The notes below the pieces were generated by a model that saw nothing but the letters and a program-made list of their open reading frames with translations, made no database searches and was not told where the DNA came from. Below, in pieces: positions 40,714 to 50,505 of a DNA stretch of 64,000 bases. Source of the DNA: Candidatus Mediterraneibacter stercoripullorum (GTDB lineage Bacteria > Bacillota > Clostridia > Lachnospirales > Lachnospiraceae); contig DXCZ01000002.1 in the NCBI GenBank assembly GCA_019115765.1, positions 20,375-84,374 of the forward strand. Direction: 5' to 3'. The position numbers and the translations under genes were made by a program. Positions within the stretch are counted from its first letter, which is position 1. Each line of letters starts with the position of its first letter.

Positions 40714-41775
40714 CTATACCCTCCTGTTTGTCAGCAGAAGGTACAGGAAATAGATCCCGCCTCCCACCGTGATAAATACGCTGACAGGTATCGTATAGGA
40801 AAATACATGCTCCACCAGGAGCTGGCCTCCCACCAGCACCACCATTCCAAACAGCGCCGATCCCAGGATCAGCTGCCCGTGCCGGTATGTTTTCAGGAGC
40901 TGCCGGGCAAGGTTTGCTATGATCAGCCCCAGAAATGAAATCGGGCCTACCATTGCCGTGGCTACGGCGATGCAGAGTGTCACTCCGAGCAGAAGCCTCC
41001 GGATACAGTTGTCATAGTCCACACCCAGATTGATGGCCTGATCCTTTCCAAGCGTGATCACATTCAGAATGGCCAGATCTTTCCTCAGTACGAAGATCAG
41101 CACCGCCAGCACGATCACCGAAAAAAGGATGATCTCTGAATTAATATTGCTGAAGCTTGCCACCAGCGTATTCAAAAGTGTGTCGTACTCGTTGGGGTCC
41201 ATAACTCTTGTCAGTGTAGTCTGGATGCTGGAAAAGAAGGACGTCAGCACCGTACCGATCAGAAGAACATAGAGTACGTTATGTTTTGTCTTTTTAAACA
41301 GATAGCTATAGATCACAGTCGCCGTAATTCCCATCAGGACAAGATCCATAGCAAAAGCCGCATTCGAGTTCACTGCAAATATGCTTCCTGTTCCGGCCAC
41401 AAATACCACCGCCGTATGGATCAGCGTATAAAGGGAATTCATCCCCAGCAGACAGGGCGTAACAATGGTATTGTTGATAATGGACTGGAAGACCAGGGAC
41501 GCACCGCCGATGGCAAATGCAGTGATCAGCATGACGATCAGCTTCGGCGTACGGATCTTCATGGCATAGGCAAACAGCTTTTCATTTTCAAACTTTACAT
41601 CTACAAACATGTATGCCGCTGCCACAATGACTACAATAAGAGCCATGATCCACAGCTTTCTTGTATTTGCCCGTGCGGCCGCAACCGTCCGGCCGGCTTT
41701 CGCCCTTCCCCCTGCCTTTGCTGCAGCATCTGCCACATTGCCGCTGTATACATTATCATAAGCATTTGCACTCAT
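40714..41775 (-). CDS. Siderophore ABC transporter permease (FecCD family)
   Basis: MLITAFAIGGASLVFQSIINNTIVTPCLLGMNSLYTLIHT; GPISFLGLIIANLARQLL. Confidence 0.93.
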   Translation of the reverse strand: MSANAYDNVYSGNVADAAAKAGGRAKAGRTVAAARANTRKLWIMALIVVIVAAAYMFVDVKFENEKLFAYAMKIRTPKLIVMLITAFAIGGASLVFQSIINNTIVTPCLLGMNSLYTLIHTAVVFVAGTGSIFAVNSNAAFAMDLVLMGITATVIYSYLFKKTKHNVLYVLLIGTVLTSFFSSIQTTLTRVMDPNEYDTLLNTLVASFSNINSEIILFSVIVLAVLIFVLRKDLAILNVITLGKDQAINLGVDYDNCIRRLLLGVTLCIAVATAMVGPISFLGLIIANLARQLLKTYRHGQLILGSALFGMVVLVGGQLLVEHVFSYTIPVSVFITVGGGIYFLYLLLTNRRV

Positions 41776-42836
41776 CTGCTGTCACCTCCACTCACATGGG
41801 ACACTGCCGCCGCGCAGCCCGATGTTCCAGCGCCGCCCAGACGGACTGCCTTTCTCCCGTGCTGCAGACGGTAAAGCAGCAGCGCGACAAAGATAATGCT
41901 TCCCAGTATGCCGATGATCAGCTCGATCGGAAGCTCGTAGGGCGCGATGACCACTCTCCCGATCATGTCGCACACAAGGACAAAGATGGCTCCAAAGAGG
42001 GCCGTATCCACCAGTGTCCCACGGATCTTATCTCCTTTGAACATAGCCACCACATTGGGCACGATCAGTCCGATATACGAGATCGTTCCGACCACCACGA
42101 CGATAGCCGCCGTGATCATGGCCGCAATGGTAAGTCCCATGACCAGCACCAGATTATAGTGGACGCCCAGATTTTTAGAAAAGTCTTTCCCCATGCCCAC
42201 AATATTAAAATGATTGGCAAAAATAAATGCCAGAATCACCAGCGGCACCACCATCCATACGATCTCATAACGCCCCTTGATCACAAGGGAGAAATGCCCC
42301 ACCAGCCAGGTAGAAAGCGCCTGCGTCATCTCGTATTTATAGGCCAGATAGTTGGTCACTCCGCCGATCACATTTCCAAACATGATCCCCACAAGAGGGA
42401 CCATCACAACATCTTTAAACTGAATCCTCTGGATAAACCACACAAAGATCCAGGTTCCCAGTATTGCCGTGATAAAGGCAAATATTGCTCTCCCCCACAG
42501 CGTAGAACCCGGCATGAACAGAAGTGCCAGCAGGATTCCGAATTGGGCAGAAGAGATCGTCGCCCCGGTTGTCGGGGAGACAAATTTATTCATACAGAGC
42601 TGCTGCATGATCAGCCCGGAAACACTCATGCCGACACCCGTACACAGGATGGCCAGCAGCCGGGGAAGCCGTGAAAGAATAAAGATCTCCCACTGCTCCG
42701 CATCTCCGCTCAGCAGAGATGAAAGGTCGATATCAATAACACCCACGAACAATGACAGTCTCGCCAGAACAATAAGGGTAACCGCCAGTATCAGGGTCAG
42801 TCTTCTTCCTTTAATGAATATATCCTCCCTTCGCAT
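41772..42836 (-). CDS. Siderophore ABC transporter permease (FecCD family)
   Basis: LSRLPRLLAILCTGVGMSVSGLIMQQLCMNKFVSPTTGATISSAQFG; GTISYIGLIVPNVVAMFKGD; likely start MRREDIF. Confidence 0.93.
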   Translation of the reverse strand: MRREDIFIKGRRLTLILAVTLIVLARLSLFVGVIDIDLSSLLSGDAEQWEIFILSRLPRLLAILCTGVGMSVSGLIMQQLCMNKFVSPTTGATISSAQFGILLALLFMPGSTLWGRAIFAFITAILGTWIFVWFIQRIQFKDVVMVPLVGIMFGNVIGGVTNYLAYKYEMTQALSTWLVGHFSLVIKGRYEIVWMVVPLVILAFIFANHFNIVGMGKDFSKNLGVHYNLVLVMGLTIAAMITAAIVVVVGTISYIGLIVPNVVAMFKGDKIRGTLVDTALFGAIFVLVCDMIGRVVIAPYELPIELIIGILGSIIFVALLLYRLQHGRKAVRLGGAGTSGCAAAVSHVSGGDSR

Positions 42837-42839
42837 CGA

Positions 42840-42941
42840 GTTAGATTTAACTAACCACCAAAATATAAAACAGCCAGGCATACAGCATATACGGAGTATG
42901 TCTGGCCTACCAACACGCGCGCCAGGTTAGCTATCACTAAC
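42840..42941 (-). promoter_or_regulatory. Two GTTAG-N6-CTAAC palindromes, probable metal-responsive operator
   Basis: GTTAGatttaaCTAAC (42840-42855) and GTTAGctatcaCTAAC (42926-42941) immediately upstream of the siderophore operon. Confidence 0.65.
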
Positions 42942-43217
42942 GTGCCGCCAGTATATCATATCCCTTCCTGGAAATGCTAGAGATTTTTCATTTCAAAGAT
43001 AGCGAAAAATTATCAGTTAACCGTTCTTCGGCCCGCTTCACACATTCCGCAGGCGATATAGGTTCTTACTGATCCACCGAAGACATATGCGTTCTGCGCT
43101 GAGACTGCTTATCTGGACGGGAGACGATGTTCCCGGCTTTCCTGTTTCATCAGGACATGCTATACTAAATCATAGAACCGAACATGAGATAAATTATATC
43201 AAGAAAGGATGTGGCTA

Positions 43218-44312
43218 ATGTTGAGTACAAAACCTGTTTTTCACGGAAGTGATATAGAGAAAATCTGCGAATACTACCATCTTCAGAAAGAGGAGATCGT
43301 CAACTTCGGAGCCAACGTAAATCCCCTGGGGCTTTCCGAGAAAGTCAAGTCTTCCCTTGCTTCTCATCTTGACCTGTTGTCTTCCTACCCGGACCGGGAG
43401 TATACCTCTCTTCGGGAAACCATATCCGGCTACTGCCATATTCCGGCGGATTTTATCCTGCCGGGAAACGGCTCCAGCGAACTGATCTCACTTCTCATTG
43501 AGACCCATGCGCCAAAGCATACTCTTATACTTGGCCCCACCTATTCCGAATACTCCCGGGAACTTTCCTTTTCAGGGAGCACACAGACGTACTATCACCT
43601 GCAGGAGCAGCAGGACTTCAGACTGGATACCGATGATCTGTGCCAGACTCTGAAAAAAGGGGATTACGACTTTCTCATCCTCTGCAATCCCAATAACCCT
43701 ACCTCCTCCGCCATCCTGCAGGAAGATATGCGTCATCTTCTTTCCTTCTGCCGGGAACAGAACATCTTTGTCATGATCGATGAGACCTATGTGGAATTCG
43801 CCCCGGATATCCGCGCTGTCACCGCAGTTCCGCTGACAGAAGAATTCACCAATCTGATGGTCCTGCGGGGTGTATCCAAATTCTTCGCCGCACCGGGGAT
43901 GCGGCTTGGATACGGAATTACCGGGAATCAAGAATTCCTCAAAAAAATGAAAGAGAAACAGATTCCCTGGTCGCTGAACAGTCTCGGCGCCTACGCCGGA
44001 GAGCTGATGTTCCAGGATACAGAATACATTGAGAAAACCCGCCGTCTGATCCTGTCTGAACGGGACCGGATGTACCACGCACTCGCAGAGCTGCCCGGCT
44101 GTAAAGTATACCAGCCATATGCCAACTTTCTGCTGCTGCGGATCACCAGAGAGGGGCTCGCTTCCTCCGATGTATTCGAGCGCTGCATCCGGTCAGGGCT
44201 TATGATCCGGGACTGCTCCTCTTTCCAGTGTCTGGACGGCGAATTCGTCCGGTTCTGCATCATGATGCCCGAAGATAATACCCGGCTGCTGCAGGTGTTG
44301 TGCGAGTTGTAA
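43218..44312 (+). CDS. Class I/II aminotransferase, HisC/CobD-like
   Basis: VNFGANVNPLGLSEKV, PGNGSSELI, LCNPNNPTS, MIDETYVEF, RGVSKFFAAPGMRLGYG. Confidence 0.85.
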   Translation: MLSTKPVFHGSDIEKICEYYHLQKEEIVNFGANVNPLGLSEKVKSSLASHLDLLSSYPDREYTSLRETISGYCHIPADFILPGNGSSELISLLIETHAPKHTLILGPTYSEYSRELSFSGSTQTYYHLQEQQDFRLDTDDLCQTLKKGDYDFLILCNPNNPTSSAILQEDMRHLLSFCREQNIFVMIDETYVEFAPDIRAVTAVPLTEEFTNLMVLRGVSKFFAAPGMRLGYGITGNQEFLKKMKEKQIPWSLNSLGAYAGELMFQDTEYIEKTRRLILSERDRMYHALAELPGCKVYQPYANFLLLRITREGLASSDVFERCIRSGLMIRDCSSFQCLDGEFVRFCIMMPEDNTRLLQVLCEL

Positions 44313-44321
44313 TAAGCTGTA

Positions 44322-45110
44322 TTAATACCCTTGCACCAGCTCCCGGAACTGGATTTCAAGTCCGCCAAGGACTCCCGAAGGCACCGTATCTTCATATGTG
44401 TACTGAGCGCTTTTTCGGGCATCTTCAAAGTTGAAGACCGATATGAGTCTCTGAACCGGATCTATGATCCAGTACTCTCTGACTACTGCCTTCTGGTACT
44501 GGATCAGCTTCCGCACATAATCGTGGGAGGAATTACTTTCAGAGACGATCTCGATCACCCAGTCCGGCGCGCCGCAGCACCCTTTCTCAGTCAGGATATC
44601 TCGTCTGCATATCACCGCTATATCCGGCTGTACGATCGTCGAGTCATCTCCAAAAAGCCGTACGTCAAAAGGAGCTGTATAAACCTGGCAGTTCCCTTCC
44701 TTTTTGCGTATATGGCTTGTAAGTGCATAGACCAACTCTGTCACCAGATATTGGTGAAGTCTGTTCGGTGCAGCAAGCATATAAAGCTTCCCATTCATCA
44801 GCTCTGCCCGTGTCCCCGCTGAAAGTCTTTCAATATCTTCCCCATCGTAGTTTCTTGCCGAATATGCATAGGGAGACGTCTCCTCACGCAGCATCACCGG
44901 CTCTTCTGACACAGGATCATAAGTAAAAGGGAGCTTCTCCTTTTTCTCCAGCACCTGTTCAATGGCAAGGAGGGTGGCATATCGGGGGTTCTTCGTTGCC
45001 CCGGAAAAGACCTTGTTGACTGTACTGACCGGTATCCCGGCCAGTTCCGCGATCTCGGCGTTAGTCACGCCTGCTTCTCTCTTCTTTTTCTTCAGATCAG
45101 AAATATCCAT
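44322..45110 (-). CDS. N-terminal HTH fused to Uma2-family endonuclease-like domain
   Basis: HTH VTNAEIAELAGIPVSTVNKVFSG; Uma2-like STIVQPDIAVICRRD..APDWVIEIVSESNSSHDYVRKLIQYQKAVVREYWIIDP. Confidence 0.85.
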   Translation of the reverse strand: MDISDLKKKKREAGVTNAEIAELAGIPVSTVNKVFSGATKNPRYATLLAIEQVLEKKEKLPFTYDPVSEEPVMLREETSPYAYSARNYDGEDIERLSAGTRAELMNGKLYMLAAPNRLHQYLVTELVYALTSHIRKKEGNCQVYTAPFDVRLFGDDSTIVQPDIAVICRRDILTEKGCCGAPDWVIEIVSESNSSHDYVRKLIQYQKAVVREYWIIDPVQRLISVFNFEDARKSAQYTYEDTVPSGVLGGLEIQFRELVQGY

Positions 45111-45330
45111 ATCCGCGCTCCTCTCTGCTATAACACTCTAACTTCTTCCTTTTATGGAAATATACCATTTATTTATCTGTGCGTCAATAAATATTATCCA
45201 TTTTTTGTCATTCTAATATCCATACGTTTCCATTTGTATCCATTTATGGATATTTAATATCGAAAGTATTTTATTCCGTACCGAAGCAACTGTTCTAGAC
45301 ACATCAATTCTGATCATACAGCACAAAACA

Positions 45331-45388
45331 GCCCCTGCGGTGCAGATGTTCCATCAGACATTTCAATGGGCATCTCTGCCGCAGGGGC
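45331..45388. terminator. Long hairpin downstream of metS
   Basis: GCCCCTGCGGTGCAGATG...CATCTCTGCCGCAGGGGC. Confidence 0.5.
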
Positions 45389-45458
45389 TTATACTTTTAA
45401 GTTATATCAGCTAAAGCTGACCCGAATCCCGCGCCAAGACTCGTAACCGAGTCTTGAA

Positions 45459-47366
45459 TTAACAGATCTCTGCTCCTGCCGGCATATCTTTCTCCGGCAC
45501 CATCAGGGACAGATTTCCATCCGCATCCTCGGCGCAAAGCAGCATTCCTTCGGAAAGTACGCCTGCCAGTTTGGCGGGCTTCAGGTTTACAAGAACCATT
45601 ACCTTTTTGCCTACCATTTCTTCCGGTGTATAGTGTGCTTTGATTCCAGATACGATCTGTTTTACCTGGCTGCCGATCTTCACCTGAGAACACAGAAGCT
45701 TTTTCGACTTCTTCACTTCCTCACAGGCAATGATCTCGCCTACCTGGAACTGCATCGTTCCGAACTGCTCGAAGGTAATCTCATCCTTCGGCTCGATATC
45801 AATGACTGCTTCTTCTTTTTCAGCGCTGTCTGCTGTCTCTTCTTTATGAGGATGGAGCTCCTCGACTTTCTTCATGACTTCGTCGATATCCAGTCTCTGG
45901 AACAGGATCTCTGGCTTATCTGTTACATGTCCGCCGCCAAGCTGCTCCAGAATCTTTTTGCTGGTGGAAGGCATATAGGGCTCAAGAAGCTCAGCGCCGG
46001 CAGAGATTCCCTGGATCAGGTTCCACAGAACAGTCTCCAGTCTGTCTTTCTTCGCCTCGTCCTTCGCCAGTACCCACGGCATTGTCTCATCAATATACTT
46101 ATTGCAGCGCTTGAACAGATTGAAGATCTCTGTGATCGCATCAGCGACTCTCAGGCCTTCCATCTTCTCATCTACAGCCTTCGGCGTATTCTCCATCACT
46201 GCTTTCAGGTCCGCGTCCACGTCTTCTGCCGCGCCCTTGTCTGTCACAGTTCCGCCGAAATACTTGTTCGTCATGGAAACCGTACGGTTCACAAGGTTGC
46301 CAAGTGTATTTGCCAGATCGGAGTTCAGACGCTCTACCATCAGCTCCCATGTGATCACGCCGTCATTTTCAAAAGGCATCTCATGCAGCACAAAGTAACG
46401 TACTGCATCCACGCCAAAGAAGTCTACCAGCTCGTCCGCATAGAGCACATTTCCCTTGGACTTGCTCATCTTGCCGTCTCCCTGCAGCAGCCACGGATGT
46501 CCAAATACCTGCTTCGGAAGGGGAAGACCCAGAGCCATCAGGAAAATCGGCCAGTAGATCGTATGGAAACGGATGATGTCCTTTCCGATCAGATGAAGAT
46601 CCGCCGGCCACAGTTTCTCAAACTGCTCCGTGCTGTTTCCATCCGCATCATAACCGATTCCCGTAATGTAGTTTGTCAGGGCGTCCAGCCATACATAAAC
46701 AACATGCTTATCGTCAAAATCAACCGGAATTCCCCATTTAAACGAGGTTCTGGAAACACACAGATCCTGTAGTCCCGGGAGAAGGAAGTTGTTCATCATC
46801 TCATTTTTCCTGGATACCGGCTGGATAAACTCCGGATGGGTGTTGATATGCTCGATCAGCCGGTCCGCATATTTGCTCATCTTAAAGAAATATGCCTCTT
46901 CCTTCGCCGGCTGTACCTCACGCCCGCAGTCCGGACATTTGCCGTCTACCAGCTGAGATTCCGTAAAAAATGACTCGCAGGGTGTGCAGTACATTCCTTC
47001 ATAATATCCCTTATAAATATCACCCTGATCGTACAGCTTTTTGAAGATCTTCTGTACCTGTTTCTCGTGATCCGCATCGGTTGTACGGATAAACTTGTCG
47101 TAAGATGTATCCATCAGATCCCAGATTCTCTTGATTTCAGCAGAAACATTGTCAACAAATTCCTTCGGTGTGATTCCTGCCTCTTCCGCTTTCAGCTCGA
47201 TCTTCTGTCCGTGCTCGTCCGTTCCTGTCTGGAAGAACACATCATATCCCTGACTTCTCTTGTAACGCGCGATCGCGTCCGCCAGCACGATCTCGTAGGT
47301 GTTTCCAATGTGCGGCTTGCCGGATGTGTAGGCGATGGCTGTTGTAATGTAATACTTTGGTTTCAT
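45459..47366 (-). CDS. metG: Methionine--tRNA ligase with C-terminal tRNA-binding domain
   Basis: YITTAIAYTSGKPHIGNTYE, KMSKSKGN, CysX2Cys zinc site, C-terminal FEQFGTMQFQVGEIIACEEVKKSKKLL EMAP domain. Confidence 0.95.
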   Translation of the reverse strand: MKPKYYITTAIAYTSGKPHIGNTYEIVLADAIARYKRSQGYDVFFQTGTDEHGQKIELKAEEAGITPKEFVDNVSAEIKRIWDLMDTSYDKFIRTTDADHEKQVQKIFKKLYDQGDIYKGYYEGMYCTPCESFFTESQLVDGKCPDCGREVQPAKEEAYFFKMSKYADRLIEHINTHPEFIQPVSRKNEMMNNFLLPGLQDLCVSRTSFKWGIPVDFDDKHVVYVWLDALTNYITGIGYDADGNSTEQFEKLWPADLHLIGKDIIRFHTIYWPIFLMALGLPLPKQVFGHPWLLQGDGKMSKSKGNVLYADELVDFFGVDAVRYFVLHEMPFENDGVITWELMVERLNSDLANTLGNLVNRTVSMTNKYFGGTVTDKGAAEDVDADLKAVMENTPKAVDEKMEGLRVADAITEIFNLFKRCNKYIDETMPWVLAKDEAKKDRLETVLWNLIQGISAGAELLEPYMPSTSKKILEQLGGGHVTDKPEILFQRLDIDEVMKKVEELHPHKEETADSAEKEEAVIDIEPKDEITFEQFGTMQFQVGEIIACEEVKKSKKLLCSQVKIGSQVKQIVSGIKAHYTPEEMVGKKVMVLVNLKPAKLAGVLSEGMLLCAEDADGNLSLMVPEKDMPAGAEIC

Positions 47367-47378
47367 CTTTACCTCCTT

Positions 47379-47415
47379 CGGGGACGTAGTAAACTTCGGT
47401 TTGACTACGTCCCCG
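47379..47415. repeat. REP-like hairpin copy 1
   Basis: CGGGGACGTAGTaaacttcggtttgACTACGTCCCCG. Confidence 0.75.
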
Positions 47416-47544
47416 ATTGAAGTTTACTGTGTCCCTTTTTTAATTTCACTGTGTCCCTTTTCGACCATTTTTCTATTTCGGATCCATACCTTATATAAGC
47501 TATCACTTCCGATAAATGCAGGAAAGCAACCCGTTTTTTATCTT

Positions 47545-47581
47545 CGGGGACGTAGTAAACTTCGGTTTGGCTACGTCCCCG
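47545..47581. repeat. REP-like hairpin copy 2
   Basis: CGGGGACGTAGTaaacttcggtttgGCTACGTCCCCG, one difference from copy 1. Confidence 0.75.
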
Positions 47582-47653
47582 AATAAGATTCAGGGTGTCC
47601 CAAATCGAGATTTACCCTGTCCCTTTTTGAACTTCATCCTGTCCCAAACCACG

Positions 47654-47960
47654 AAAAAATCCCGTCTTCTCACTTAAGAAGACGGGACAATATCCGTGTT
47701 ACCACTTCTCTTCATCCTTTCCTCGCGAAAAGGATCTCAGCAAGTGCCGTCGAGCACTCTTCCGCTGTAACGGGCGGACCCATCGCAGCCTTACTGCCCG
47801 CTGCAGTTCGGTGCGCTGCTCAGAAGCCATGTTCCCCTGTGTTCCATCTGTTCCTCTCAGCACGGGACTTTTATCTTAATACTTGCGTCCCACGGAACTT
47901 CTCTGTATGATTTCCGGCAGAGTACTCTCTTCGTCAATGCTTTTATCGGTATCGATATCT
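47654..47960 (-). ncRNA. T-box leader (probable tRNA-Met sensing) upstream of metG
   Basis: T-box core AAGTGGTAACACGG followed by terminator GTCCCGTCTTCTTAAGTGAGAAGACGGGATTTTTT; candidate specifier ATG at 47845-47847 in GAACAG-ATG-GAAC. Confidence 0.8.
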
Positions 47961-48025
47961 GGTCTCTAAAAAAGGTTAGCACAGGTGTGCGGGATTGTCA
48001 AGCTTACTGCCGTTTTTGTTCCCTG

Positions 48026-49222
48026 TCACAGCCGCATTCTGAAATCTTCGTACCCAAACCGTCTCACGATCCAGCACTCTCCGTTTTCGTCTTCCAGCAC
48101 GATATCCGGCAGCTGCATTCCGTTAAAGGTATTATTTTTTACCATTGTATAGATAGCCATGTCCTGAAATTCTAGTCTGTCCCCAATCCGCAGTGGTTTA
48201 GCGAAGGCAAAATCTCCAATCACATCGCCTGCCAGACAGGTAGGCCCTGCCAGTCGATATACATAAGGTTTCTCCGACCTTTCTGCTGCATCAGCCGGAT
48301 CTCCTGCTCCTTTCAGCGGCGGACGGTAGGGCATCTCCAGCACATCCGGCATATGACACGCTGCTGATGTATCCAGGATCGCAATCTTCATGCCATTCTC
48401 AACAAGCTCAAGCACTTCTGTAAGAAGGATTCCTGCATTCAGCGCCACTGCTTCTCCGGGTTCCAGATAAACTTCAACTCCATATTTTTCCTGTACTCTC
48501 CGAATACATTTTTTCAGCAGCTCCCGGTCATAATCCTTCCGGGTAATATGATGTCCGCCCCCGAAATTCAGCCATTTCATTCCTGACAGATATCTTCCGA
48601 ACTTCGCTTCTACCGCATCAAGCGTCTCTGCAAGAGCGTCGGCATTCTGCTCGCACAGCGTATGAAAATGCAGACCGTCCAGCTCAGCAATTTCTTCCGG
48701 GCTCATTTCTTCTGAAAACTTCTCCAGAGTAGTCCCCAGTCTGGAGAAAGGCGCACAGGGGTCATAGATCGCATGTCCCTCTTGGGTGGAGCATTCCGGA
48801 TTAATGCGCATCCCCATGCTTCGCCCTGCCCTTTTTACCGCTGTCCTGTACTTTCTGAACTGTGAAGGTGAATTAAAGACTATATGGTCGCAATATTTCA
48901 GGATTTCTTCCATTTCCTCTTCCCGGTACGCCGGGGAGAAGATATGATTCTCCCTGCCCATCTCCTCGTATCCAAGCCGCGCTTCGTACAGCCCGCTGGC
49001 CGTCGCACCGTTCAGATACTCTCCGATCAGAGGATACAGCGAGAACATGGAAAATGCTTTCTGCGCCAGAAGGATCCTGCATCCGGTCTCCTCACAGACC
49101 TCTTTTAAGATTTCCAGATTCTCCCGGATCCGTTCCTTCTGCACAACATAACAAGGCGTCCGGAGATTGTCTCTTCTCATCCTTTTCCTCCTCGTCTCCA
49201 TCCTATTCTGCGGTCTACTCAA
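48026..49222 (-). CDS. nspC: Carboxynorspermidine/carboxyspermidine decarboxylase
   Basis: RTPCYVVQKERIRENLEILKEV, LLAQKAFSMFSLYPLIGEYLNGATASGLYEARLGYEE, GGGHHITRKDYD. Confidence 0.88.
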   Translation of the reverse strand: MSRPQNRMETRRKRMRRDNLRTPCYVVQKERIRENLEILKEVCEETGCRILLAQKAFSMFSLYPLIGEYLNGATASGLYEARLGYEEMGRENHIFSPAYREEEMEEILKYCDHIVFNSPSQFRKYRTAVKRAGRSMGMRINPECSTQEGHAIYDPCAPFSRLGTTLEKFSEEMSPEEIAELDGLHFHTLCEQNADALAETLDAVEAKFGRYLSGMKWLNFGGGHHITRKDYDRELLKKCIRRVQEKYGVEVYLEPGEAVALNAGILLTEVLELVENGMKIAILDTSAACHMPDVLEMPYRPPLKGAGDPADAAERSEKPYVYRLAGPTCLAGDVIGDFAFAKPLRIGDRLEFQDMAIYTMVKNNTFNGMQLPDIVLEDENGECWIVRRFGYEDFRMRL

Positions 49223-50417
49223 CCAGCTCCGGGTCCTCGCATACTTTCCACGGCAGCCCCCACTTGTTCAGAGCGTCCATAAACGGATCAGGATCAAACT
49301 CTTCTACGTTGAACACACCTGGTTTCTGCCATGTACCGTTCATCACCAGCATCGCACCGATCATCGCAGGTACACCTGTGGTATACGCCACAGCCTGAGA
49401 ACCCACTTCTTTATAACACTCCTGATGATCGCAGACATTATAAATATAGAGTTTCTTCTCTTTTCCATCCTTCTTCCCGATGAAAATACATCCGATGTTA
49501 GTCTTTCCCTTTGTTCTCGGTCCCAGTGAGGCCGGATCCGGGAGCAGCGTCTTCAGGAACTGAAGAGGAATGATCTCCTGATCATTGTACCTAACAGGCT
49601 CAATCGATGTCATTCCCACATCCTCAAGGCATTTCAGATGCGTAAGATAGCTCTCGCTGAATGTCATAAAGAAACGGATTCTCTTGATCCCGGGAACATT
49701 CTTCGCCAGGGATTCAATTTCCTCGTGGTGAAGAAGATACATGTCCTTCTCCCCGATCTCCGGGAAATTATAAGTCCTCTTGATCTCCATGGGCTTTGTC
49801 TCTACCCAGCGTCCGTCTGCCCAGTAGGATCCGTTTGCAGAAACCTCACGGATGTTGATCTCCGGATTGAAATTCGTGGCAAATGGATATCCATTATCTC
49901 CTGCATTACAATCGAGGATATCAATATAGTTTATTTCGTCAAAATAATGTTTCAGGGCATATGCGGTAAATACCCCTGTAACTCCCGGGTCAAACCCACT
50001 TCCAAGCAACGCTGTAAGTCCTGCCTTCTTAAAGCGGTCATCGTATTCCCATTGCCACTTATACTCAAACTTCGCTGTATCCTCCGGCTCATAATTTGCA
50101 GTATCCACATAATGTACCCCTGCTGCCAGACAAGCTTCCATGATCAACAGATCCTGATATGGAAGCGCCAGATTCAGGACTACATCCGGTTTTTCCTTCC
50201 GGATCAGTTCCGTCAGGACTGCCGTATCGTCAGCATCCACCTGCGCTGCAATAATCTTCGTTTTCGTCGTATCCTGCAGTTTTTCTTTCAGCTCTTCGCA
50301 CTTGGAACCGGTCCTGCTGGCGATCACCACCTCTGAAAATGCATCACTGTTCTGACAGCATTTATGTACTGCCACACTACCTACTCCGCCACAGCCAATG
50401 ATCATTATCTTTCCCAT
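49215..50417 (-). CDS. Saccharopine dehydrogenase family, carboxy(nor)spermidine synthase-like
   Basis: KIMIIGCGGVGSVAVHKCCQN, GSGFDPGVTGVFTAYALKHYFDEINYIDILDCNAGDNGYPFATNF. Confidence 0.88.
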   Translation of the reverse strand: MGKIMIIGCGGVGSVAVHKCCQNSDAFSEVVIASRTGSKCEELKEKLQDTTKTKIIAAQVDADDTAVLTELIRKEKPDVVLNLALPYQDLLIMEACLAAGVHYVDTANYEPEDTAKFEYKWQWEYDDRFKKAGLTALLGSGFDPGVTGVFTAYALKHYFDEINYIDILDCNAGDNGYPFATNFNPEINIREVSANGSYWADGRWVETKPMEIKRTYNFPEIGEKDMYLLHHEEIESLAKNVPGIKRIRFFMTFSESYLTHLKCLEDVGMTSIEPVRYNDQEIIPLQFLKTLLPDPASLGPRTKGKTNIGCIFIGKKDGKEKKLYIYNVCDHQECYKEVGSQAVAYTTGVPAMIGAMLVMNGTWQKPGVFNVEEFDPDPFMDALNKWGLPWKVCEDPELVE

Positions 50418-50505
50418 TTTTCTTCTCCTTTTCGTAGTACTTATCTTCTTTTATCTATTATAGTAAATATTTTTCTGTATGGCACACCTTTTTAATATTA
50501 TATTT

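Noticed and set aside
41661-42674. 337-aa plus-strand ORF rich in His/Asp
   Set aside because: Antisense to siderophore permease genes; composition explained by the complementary frame.
45633-46772. 379-aa plus-strand ORF
   Set aside because: Antisense to metG.
47379-47640. Possible CRISPR-like repeats near metG
   Set aside because: Only two hairpin copies with degenerate flanks, no regular repeat-spacer periodicity, no cas genes; better explained as REP-type elements.
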